Shown here one piece after another: positions 8,122 through 13,454 of a stretch of 13,454 nt of DNA. The notes under the pieces were generated by a model, which did no database searches, was not told where the DNA came from, and was given only the letters and a program-made list of their open reading frames with translations. Origin of the DNA: an uncultured Alphaproteobacteria bacterium (GTDB lineage: Bacteria; Pseudomonadota; Alphaproteobacteria; Caulobacterales; Caulobacteraceae); contig CAIYSH010000350.1 of assembly GCA_903928755.1 (NCBI GenBank), forward strand, positions 1 through 13,454, in the 5' to 3' direction. Made by a program: the position numbers and the translations under genes. The stretch's first letter is position 1. Each line of letters begins with the position of its first letter.

Positions 8122-9094
8122 CCCCCTTGGCCGCAAGCCGCTCGGTCTCGTCGGCATACTGCCCGCCCTTGCGGAACCTGTAGAGATAGGTCGGCAATAT
8201 GGCTTCCACCGGCGTCGGCGTCAGGCCAAGATCCGACAGGCACGGATATGCGCCACTGGCGACATTGTCGGTCTTGAGCAATTCCACCTGATCACTGGTG
8301 AGGGGCGGCGTCAGGGCCACCAGGCTGGCCAGTTCCCCGACCTTGCCGATCAGACGGGCCATCGGGAAGGGCAGGGGCACAAGTATCCGGTTGCGCTCGG
8401 TCTGGGCATTGATCAGCTCCAGGATCTCCTTGAAGCTGAACACCCCGGGGCCCCCCAGCTCATAGGTTTTTCCGGCCGCGTCCGGATCAGCAATGACTTT
8501 TGCAATGGCCTTGGCCACATCACCGACAAAGACCGGCTGGAACCTGGTGTGACCGCCGCCGATCAGGGGCAGGACCGGGCTGAAAACCGACATCTGGGCG
8601 AACAGGTTGAAGAAGCCGTCGCCCTGCCCGAATATGATCGAGGGCCGGATGATGATGGCCTCGGGAAATTCCTCCCGCACCGCCGCCTCGCCCATGGCCT
8701 TGGTCCGGGCATATTTTGCGTCCGAGGCGTCATCGGCACCGATGGCCGACATCTGCACCAGGGTCGAAATCCCCATTTCCCGGGCCGCCTTGGCCACATT
8801 GCGCGACCCCATGGTGTGGACGCTCTGGAATTTCTGGCGACCGCTTTCATACAGCAGGCCCACCAGGTTCACCGCCGCGCTTGCCCCCTCCAGGGCCCGG
8901 CTGACCGAGGCTGGATTGCGGATATTGGCCTGGACCACTTCGATCTGGCCCACATCCCCCAGCAGACGCATGGTGTGTGCAAGATGCGGCTGACGGACGG
9001 CGACGCGAACGCGGGCACCCTGACGGGCCAGGGCGCGCACCACCTGGCTGCCGACAAACCCCGAACCGCCGAAGACGGTGACCAGATTCTGCAT
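8117..9094 (-). CDS. NDUFA9-like NAD(P)-binding protein (atypical SDR, complex I-associated family)
   Basis: The 325-residue product is an atypical short-chain dehydrogenase/epimerase-like protein of the family related to the mitochondrial complex I accessory subunit NDUFA9. The Rossmann fold begins at once with TVFGGSGFVGSQVVRAL (G9, G10, G12 and G15 for nucleotide binding). A YxxxK pair is present (Y128, K132 in YARTKAMGE), followed by IIIRPSIIFGQGDGFF. Bacterial members are usually annotated as complex I NDUFA9 subunit family proteins; a true role in complex I or in quinone or lipid metabolism is not shown here. I took the ATG at 9094 (MQNLV), with a weak GGA upstream; the in-frame ATG at 9103 adds three residues and has no Shine-Dalgarno. 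It stands alone, convergent with uppP and divergent from tRNA-Leu. Confidence 0.88.
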   Translation of the reverse strand: MQNLVTVFGGSGFVGSQVVRALARQGARVRVAVRQPHLAHTMRLLGDVGQIEVVQANIRNPASVSRALEGASAAVNLVGLLYESGRQKFQSVHTMGSRNVAKAAREMGISTLVQMSAIGADDASDAKYARTKAMGEAAVREEFPEAIIIRPSIIFGQGDGFFNLFAQMSVFSPVLPLIGGGHTRFQPVFVGDVAKAIAKVIADPDAAGKTYELGGPGVFSFKEILELINAQTERNRILVPLPFPMARLIGKVGELASLVALTPPLTSDQVELLKTDNVASGAYPCLSDLGLTPTPVEAILPTYLYRFRKGGQYADETERLAAKGA

Positions 9095-9189
9095 GGGTAT
9101 CATCCGAATGGAGGCAAGACTGGCCCTGCGATAGACGATGCGGCCCCGCGCCGCAATCAGGGCGATATGCGATAGCCTTCATTGAGGCG

Positions 9190-9218
9190 TTGACCCGGGC
9201 TGGGTGGTGCCCTATGAA
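9190..9218 (+). promoter_or_regulatory. Promoter of tRNA-Leu
   Basis: TTGACC (9190-9195, 5 of 6) and TATGAA (9213-9218, 4 of 6) are separated by exactly 17 nt. The predicted transcription start is at about 9225, 22 nt before the mature tRNA 5' end. The -10 is followed by a GC-only stretch (CCGCCCC), the kind of discriminator found at stable-RNA promoters under stringent control. This is the best sigma-70-like promoter in the window. Confidence 0.6.
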
Positions 9219-9230
9219 CCGCCCCTCGCG

Positions 9231-9245
9231 CGATCCGGCGGATCG
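9231..9245 (+). repeat. Hairpin in the tRNA-Leu 5' leader
   Basis: CGATCC and GGATCG pair perfectly around GGC, ending one base before the mature tRNA 5' end at 9247. In the precursor this stem would sit directly against the acceptor stem, where RNase P cuts. Confidence 0.45.
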
Positions 9246-9246
9246 G

Positions 9247-9333
<87 letters not shown>

Positions 9334-9335
9334 TC

Positions 9336-9354
9336 CCTCTCTATAATGGAGAGG
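9336..9354 (+). other. Hairpin between tRNA-Leu and rnd, with TATAAT in its loop
   Basis: CCTCTC (9336-9341) and GAGAGG (9349-9354) form a perfect 6-bp stem with a 7-nt loop TATAATG, beginning 3 nt after the tRNA CCA. No U-tract follows, so it is a poor intrinsic terminator. As RNA it could be a trailer structure in a tRNA-rnd transcript. As DNA the loop is a perfect -10 hexamer (9342-9347), but I see no good -35 at 16-18 nt upstream, inside the tRNA. Confidence 0.4.
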
Positions 9355-9383
9355 CGACAAACAGCGCCGGAGCGGAGCGAACC

Positions 9384-10001
9384 TTGGCGAATCATCTTCA
9401 TGAAGGCGACATTCCCGCCGGCCTGTTTGCCGGGGTGACGTCGGTTGCCATTGATTCCGAGACCATGGGTCTGCGTCTGCGCCGCGACCCCCTGTGTGTC
9501 GTCCAGCTGTCGGCGGGGGACGGACACGCCCACGTGGTGCGGCTGAGCCGGCCGGCCTATGATGCGCCGAACCTCAAGGCCCTGCTGGTCGATCCGGCCA
9601 TCACCAAGATCTTCCACTTCGGCCGGTTCGACATTGCCATGTTCTACCTGCACCTTGGCGTGACGACGGCCCCGGTCTACTGCACCAAGATCGCCTCCAA
9701 GCTGGCCCGCACCTATACCGACCGGCATGGCCTGAAGGATGTTTCCAGGGAATTGCTGGGGGTGGACATGTCCAAGGCCCAGCAGAGCTCGGACTGGGGT
9801 GCAGACACCCTCAGCCCGGACCAGCTTGCCTATGCCGCCTCCGACGTCCTGCACCTGCACGCGCTTCGCACCCGTCTGGACGCCATGCTCGAACGGGAGG
9901 GCCGCGATGGTCTGGCCCGGGCCAGTTTCGAATTCCTGCCCCATCGCGCCATTCTGGACGTCTCGGGCTGGGAAGACGTCGATATTTTTGCCCACGCCTA
10001 G
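9384..10001 (+). CDS. rnd: Ribonuclease D, short HRDC-less form
   Basis: RNase D is a 3'-5' exoribonuclease of the DEDDy class that trims 3' trailers of tRNA precursors and other structured RNAs. The catalytic residues are visible: D24 and E26 (VAIDSETMGL), D83 (HFGRFDIAMF), and Y150 with D154 (YAASDVLHL). The protein has 205 residues and ends after the exonuclease domain, without the HRDC domains of the roughly 375-residue E. coli enzyme; short forms are known in alphaproteobacteria. The start is the TTG at 9384 (LANHLHEGD, read as Met), with GGAG 6 nt upstream. The frame is open back through the tRNA gene, but that part cannot be protein. It lies 50 nt after tRNA-Leu and 6 nt before lptC, so it probably leads the lpt operon. 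Confidence 0.92.
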   Translation: MANHLHEGDIPAGLFAGVTSVAIDSETMGLRLRRDPLCVVQLSAGDGHAHVVRLSRPAYDAPNLKALLVDPAITKIFHFGRFDIAMFYLHLGVTTAPVYCTKIASKLARTYTDRHGLKDVSRELLGVDMSKAQQSSDWGADTLSPDQLAYAASDVLHLHALRTRLDAMLEREGRDGLARASFEFLPHRAILDVSGWEDVDIFAHA

Positions 10002-10007
10002 GTCCAG

Positions 10008-10628
10008 GTGAGCCCTGCGGCAACAGGCTCGGGGATCGAACCCCGCCGGGATGTCTTCGAGCGGTGGCGTCGACACTCACGCCTGATCCGCCGGCTGCGC
10101 ATCCTTTTGCCGATGGCCATTGGCCTCATCCTGATCATTGTGGCCGGCTTCGTGGTCCGTTCGACCCTGATCGGGGAAAAGGCCAAGCCCGTCGATACCC
10201 AGGCACCGATCCAGCTGGTCAATCCCAGATTCGTGGGCCGGGACAACAAGGGTCGGGCCTTCGTGATCACGGCCCGGGTCGCGACCCGGGATCCGGCCGA
10301 CTATCAGCGGGTCATCCTCCAGACCCCGGCCCTGGTTCTCGATGAAGAAGGCGATAATCCCATGCGGATTTCAGCCTTGTCAGGAGTCTACCGCGAGGAT
10401 GCCCGCCTGCTCAGCCTGGATGGTGACGTGAAACTCAATGGCGCCGACCTGAATTTCACCACGGCCAGCTCCCTGTTCAACACGGCAACCGGCGAACTCG
10501 AAGGGGCCGGTGAAATTCAGGGCGTCGGAGCGCTTGGAGAAATCATCGCAAAGTCCTATGGCGTGTACGACAAGGGTGATCGTCTGGTTTTCAAGGGCGG
10601 CGTTCATACCCGGGTCGAATCCAAGTAG
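10008..10628 (+). CDS. lptC: LPS export protein LptC
   Basis: LptC is the bitopic inner-membrane protein that takes lipopolysaccharide from the LptB2FG transporter and passes it to periplasmic LptA. The 206-residue product has a basic N-terminus (RWRRHSRLIRRLR), one membrane helix at about 32-50, and a periplasmic beta-jellyroll typical of LptC (VNPRFVGRDNKGRAFVITA, then the ISALSGVYREDARLLSLDGDV strand region). The start is GTG at 10008, with AGG overlapping the rnd stop codon 5 nt upstream. The next in-frame ATG (codon 36) falls inside the membrane helix and is unlikely. The gap to rnd is 6 nt and to lptA 23 nt, so all four genes are probably co-transcribed. Confidence 0.9.
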   Translation: MSPAATGSGIEPRRDVFERWRRHSRLIRRLRILLPMAIGLILIIVAGFVVRSTLIGEKAKPVDTQAPIQLVNPRFVGRDNKGRAFVITARVATRDPADYQRVILQTPALVLDEEGDNPMRISALSGVYREDARLLSLDGDVKLNGADLNFTTASSLFNTATGELEGAGEIQGVGALGEIIAKSYGVYDKGDRLVFKGGVHTRVESK

Positions 10629-10651
10629 GCTGGCGGTACGGACACATCACC

Positions 10652-11251
10652 ATGATGACTCAGGTCTCCCGAACAACATTATTCGCCAGCCTGGCCGTTT
10701 CCCTGTTGGCTGCCATGCCGGCAAGCGCCCAGCTTTCGCAGAATTCCGATGCACCCGTGGACATCTCGGCCGACCAGCTTGAGGTGGTCAATACCCAGTG
10801 CCTGGCAACCTATCGCGGTGCCGCCGAAGCCCTGCAGGATACCGCGCGGCTCAGGGCAGATGTCCTGAAGATCTTCTACAAGACCCGCCAGGCACCCACC
10901 GGACCGCAGGCAGTGGCAGCCCAGGCGGCCGGCGCAAACGGGGCCATGGGCGGCAAGTGCGACAGCCAGCTTGATCGTATGGAAGCCTCCGGGACGGTAT
11001 ATTACCTCACACCCCAGCAAAGGGTCCGGGGGGACAGCGCCGTCTACCAGGCAGGTTCTGATACGATCATCATTTCCGGGGATGTCATCGCAATCCAGGG
11101 CCAGAATGTCCTGCGGGGCTCCAGACTGGTCATCAAGGTTTCCACCGGCGATGCCCAGATGCAGGGTGCCGGACCCGGCAAGGCCGGGCGCGTCCGCACG
11201 GTGATCTATCCGAAACAGCAACCGGCCGTCGCGGCCGTTGCCCCCCGCTAA
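10652..11251 (+). CDS. lptA: LPS transport periplasmic protein LptA
   Basis: LptA forms the periplasmic bridge that carries lipopolysaccharide from LptC to LptD at the outer membrane. The 199-residue product has a signal peptide with cleavage likely after A26 (MPASA before QLS) and an OstA-type beta-jellyroll: VDISADQLEVV, then SGTVYYLTPQQRVRGDSAVY, then ISGDVIAIQGQNVLRGSRLVI. Between these lies an alanine- and glycine-rich insert at about 80-101. C50 and C103 could form a disulfide in the periplasm; I infer this only from their being the two cysteines of the mature protein. ATGATG starts the gene with little Shine-Dalgarno (GGACAC upstream). The lptB ribosome binding site overlaps its stop codon. 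Confidence 0.92.
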   Translation: MMTQVSRTTLFASLAVSLLAAMPASAQLSQNSDAPVDISADQLEVVNTQCLATYRGAAEALQDTARLRADVLKIFYKTRQAPTGPQAVAAQAAGANGAMGGKCDSQLDRMEASGTVYYLTPQQRVRGDSAVYQAGSDTIIISGDVIAIQGQNVLRGSRLVIKVSTGDAQMQGAGPGKAGRVRTVIYPKQQPAVAAVAPR

Positions 11252-11260
11252 GGAGCCGCC

Positions 11261-12019
11261 TTGAAACACGATCACTTTGAATCCCTGCCGGCCCTGGCCG
11301 GACAAGGGCTGGTGGTCGACAATATCGGCAAGGCTTTCCGTGGCCGGACCGTGGTCAAGGGCGTGACCCTGGCCCTCCGTCGCGGCGAGGTTCTGGGCCT
11401 TCTGGGGCCGAACGGCGCCGGCAAGACCACCTGCTTCTACATGATTACCGGTCTGATTCCGGCAGATTATGGGGCCATCTACCTCGATGGTGAGAACATC
11501 ACCGCCCAGCCCATGTATCAGCGCGCCCGGATGGGACTGGGCTATCTCCCGCAGGAAACCTCGATTTTCCGGGGCATGACCGTTGAAGAAAACATCATGG
11601 CTGTGGTCGAGCTGCGGGATTCCAGCCGCACCTCATCCCGCGCCACGGTCACCGGCCTGCTGGAAGAATTGCGGATCGACCATCTGCGGAAGTCACCGGC
11701 CGTTGCCCTGTCCGGCGGTGAGCGGCGACGGGTTGAGATCGCCCGGGCCCTGGCCAGCGAGCCTGCCTTCATGCTGCTGGATGAACCCTTTGCCGGGATC
11801 GATCCCCTGGCCATCGCCGATATCCGCGACGTCATCGGCTATCTGAAGGCCCGGGGCATCGGAATCCTGATCACCGACCACAATGTGCGCGAAACCCTGG
11901 ACATCATCGACCGCGCCGCCATCATTCACGCCGGCGAAGTCCTGTTCGAGGGCACGCCAGCCCAGATCGTCGACGATCCCGAAGTCCGCCGGGTCTATCT
12001 GGGCGAACATTTCGGGTAG
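11261..12019 (+). CDS. lptB: LPS export ABC transporter ATPase LptB
   Basis: LptB is the cytosolic ATPase that, with LptFG, extracts lipopolysaccharide from the inner membrane and drives the Lpt bridge. The 252-residue protein has Walker A (GPNGAGKT, 49-56), Q98 of the Q-loop (YLPQETSIFRGMTVEEN, the LptB hallmark), signature LSGGE (150-154), Walker B (FMLLDEP, 170-176) and switch histidine H207 (ILITDHNVRETL). The start is TTG at 11261, with AAGGAG (11250-11255) 5 nt upstream; this site overlaps the lptA stop codon, so translation is likely coupled. An ATG start would remove most of the domain. In many proteobacteria rpoN follows lptB; here a different gene does. A GCGCC/GGCGC stem (12026-12043) follows the stop but has no U-tract. 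Confidence 0.95.
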   Translation: MKHDHFESLPALAGQGLVVDNIGKAFRGRTVVKGVTLALRRGEVLGLLGPNGAGKTTCFYMITGLIPADYGAIYLDGENITAQPMYQRARMGLGYLPQETSIFRGMTVEENIMAVVELRDSSRTSSRATVTGLLEELRIDHLRKSPAVALSGGERRRVEIARALASEPAFMLLDEPFAGIDPLAIADIRDVIGYLKARGIGILITDHNVRETLDIIDRAAIIHAGEVLFEGTPAQIVDDPEVRRVYLGEHFG

Positions 12020-12084
12020 CGCGCAGCGCCCATTGCAAGGCGCCGCATGCAGGCACCCGTCATGAGGGTCAGACCTGAATCAGG

Positions 12085-12180
12085 CTGCCATCAAATTGGA
12101 GACAGCCGACAAAATACAATTTAAAGGCGAAGTAGAACACAAACGACTCAAGGTCGCGATTGGCAACCCTGATTTGCTGC
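12085..12180 (+). promoter_or_regulatory. AT-rich stretch with a possible -10 element before the membrane-protein gene
   Basis: This part of the 211-nt gap after lptB is clearly richer in A and T than the surrounding DNA, with runs such as ACAAAATACAATTTAAAGG. TACAAT at 12115-12120 matches 5 of 6 bases of the -10 consensus and would start transcription at about 12127. The nearest -35-like hexamer, TTGGAG (12096-12101), is only 13 nt away, so the promoter is not well supported. An 11-nt palindrome CCTGA-A-TCAGG lies just upstream at 12074-12084. Confidence 0.3.
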
Positions 12181-12230
12181 CGTCTGCCGGAACCCCAGGT
12201 CACGCCGTGCTTTTCAGGAATTTCAGCTCC

Positions 12231-13454
12231 GTGACACGACCAGCAGGTGGCCCGGTCCCGACCTTCCGGCGCGAGGTGGGCCTGATCCTGATGGTGGTCC
12301 TGGCGGTCTTCAGTTCGGTCGCGGCCTGGACCCCGACAAGCTATTCCCACACCGCCCGTATCCTCGCAATTCCCCGCATCCACCCGGTTCTTGGGGAAGC
12401 CCGCCCGATCCGGTCCGATGAATGGGCCGTCGCCACGCCCTATTATCAGATTGCCGTGGCCAACCGGTTCGGGCCACGCAATGAGTTGTCCCCCTACAAG
12501 GAGCCGCTCAAGGCCTATTTCGCCTTGCCGTCCAGGGACTGGAGCATGGTCTTCAAGCCAGACCTCTGGGGCTTCCTGGTCCTTGATCCCGCCCATGCCT
12601 TTGCCCTGCATTACGCCCTTCTGGCCCTCGCCATGGTCGTGGGGTTCACCCTGCTTCTGAGACAATTGGGATGCAGTCCGAACTATGCCCTTGCCCTGTC
12701 CCTGATCCTTTTCCTGTCCCAGTTCGTGCAGGCCTGGTGGACCAGCAATGCCCCCGTCCTGGCCTACACCGCCTGGCCCGCCGTGATTTTCCTCTGGAAG
12801 ACGGACTGGCGGGTCCGGGCGGCCGGAATTTTCTATGTCACCGCGTGCTGGCTGATCGGGGAGCTTTATCCCCCGATCATCATCAGCAGCGCACTGGCCA
12901 TTACCGCCCTGGTTGCAGCCTTCCGCCCGGCCGCCCTGAGGGTCGGCTCCAGCCTCATGGCGGGCCTGGCCGTGGGCTGTGGCGCAGGGGTCGCATGGCT
13001 GCACTTCGCAGACCTCATTCCCGTGATGAAGGCCACGGCCTATCCGGGACAGAGACTGTTCGACGGAGGCGGTGTTCACGGGCTCCAGATCCTGGCGCAT
13101 GTCTTTCCGTTTCTGGTGACCGCCCGGTTTGAGCCCCTGCCATTATGGCAAACCAATTTCTGCGAAGTGGCCGTGGTGGGAACCTTCCTGCCCCTGGCCA
13201 TGGCCTGCTTTTGCCGCCCCCCGTCTTTCCCCGCCTGGATAAGGACAAATGGACTGGCCATGGCCGTCTGGCTGGGCGCGATCGCCGTCCTGCTGGCCTG
13301 GCTTACCTGTCCCCTGCCGGGAGCCTTCTTTCCTGGGCTCAATCTGGTTGCACCTGGCCGGATGGTCTGGGGTTTTGGACTGCTGGTTTTCCTTGGATGT
13401 GGCGTGCTTGGCAGCCGCATGACCTGGACGGTAACCCGCGGGAGGCTGGTCTGC
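12231..13454 (+). CDS. Large polytopic membrane protein, DUF7657-like, N-terminal part only
   Basis: The frame is open from 12066 to the right edge; 408 codons from the chosen start lie in the window. I chose the GTG at 12231, with AGGAA 10 nt upstream; a GTG at 12207 and TTGs at 12174 and 12096 are alternatives, and there is no upstream ATG. After one membrane helix (about 16-33) come a periplasmic-looking loop with SDEW at 62-65, then KPDLWGFLVLDPAHAFALHY and many helices. A later loop reads MKATAYPGQRLFDGGG. This layout resembles the large DUF7657-type membrane proteins, GT-C-glycosyltransferase-like in architecture and often found in polysaccharide loci. I recognise the pattern but cannot confirm the family or a substrate. 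It follows lptB on the same strand after 211 nt. Confidence 0.72.
   Translation, partial: MTRPAGGPVPTFRREVGLILMVVLAVFSSVAAWTPTSYSHTARILAIPRIHPVLGEARPIRSDEWAVATPYYQIAVANRFGPRNELSPYKEPLKAYFALPSRDWSMVFKPDLWGFLVLDPAHAFALHYALLALAMVVGFTLLLRQLGCSPNYALALSLILFLSQFVQAWWTSNAPVLAYTAWPAVIFLWKTDWRVRAAGIFYVTACWLIGELYPPIIISSALAITALVAAFRPAALRVGSSLMAGLAVGCGAGVAWLHFADLIPVMKATAYPGQRLFDGGGVHGLQILAHVFPFLVTARFEPLPLWQTNFCEVAVVGTFLPLAMACFCRPPSFPAWIRTNGLAMAVWLGAIAVLLAWLTCPLPGAFFPGLNLVAPGRMVWGFGLLVFLGCGVLGSRMTWTVTRGRLVC

Noticed and set aside
12069..13100. A 343-codon minus-strand open frame opposite the last gene
   Set aside because: Its product is low-complexity and glycine- and proline-rich, while the plus-strand frame gives a coherent multi-helix membrane protein with a plausible start.

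Overview
The window is high-GC chromosomal DNA from an alphaproteobacterium, most likely a member of the Caulobacteraceae (Caulobacter, Phenylobacterium or Brevundimonas type). I infer this from protein family membership and remembered similarity, not a search: an AcnA-type aconitase followed by a DUF1223 protein, DUF2794, a short HRDC-less RNase D, an NDUFA9-like protein, an lptC-lptA-lptB cluster, and several starts that lack a Shine-Dalgarno or are not ATG. Almost everything is housekeeping. I see no insertion sequence, prophage, CRISPR array or defence system.

Layout. 1-152 (-): N-terminus of an unidentified exported protein that runs off the left edge. 239-1503 (-): ccmB and ccmA, overlapping by 4 bp, the membrane and ATPase parts of the cytochrome c maturation transporter. 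1504-1681: divergent regulatory gap. 1682-4369 (+): acnA. 4478-5200 (+): exported DUF1223 protein. 5201-5465: a non-coding gap with a strong hairpin, a G-quadruplex motif and competing inverted repeats. 5466-5801 (+): DUF2794 protein, convergent with 5863-6609 (-), a Bax-inhibitor-1 family membrane protein with an intrinsic terminator. 6610-6749: symmetrical divergent promoters. 6750-8107 (+): thpR and uppP as an operon. 8117-9094 (-): NDUFA9-like NAD(P)-binding protein, convergent with uppP. 9190-9333 (+): promoter and tRNA-Leu(CAG). 9384-12019 (+): rnd, lptC, lptA, lptB. 12020-12230: partly AT-rich gap. 12231-13454 (+): N-terminal part of a large polytopic membrane protein (DUF7657-like) that runs off the right edge.

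How the genes work together. Envelope biogenesis is the main theme of the right half: UppP recycles the undecaprenyl carrier, LptC/LptA/LptB move lipopolysaccharide to the outer membrane, and the last gene resembles membrane proteins seen in surface-polysaccharide loci. The left half concerns metal cofactors and redox: CcmAB for haem handling, the iron-sulfur enzyme AcnA, and an exported CxxC protein. RNA processing appears twice (ThpR and RNase D); RNase D, a tRNA 3'-end exonuclease, lies directly downstream of a tRNA gene.

I did not find a convincing undescribed system. The points most worth checking are the tRNA-Leu/rnd arrangement, two apparently leaderless genes sharing a CTAAYCT element next to the ATG, the structured gap at 5201-5465, and the large membrane gene that follows lptB behind an AT-rich stretch.
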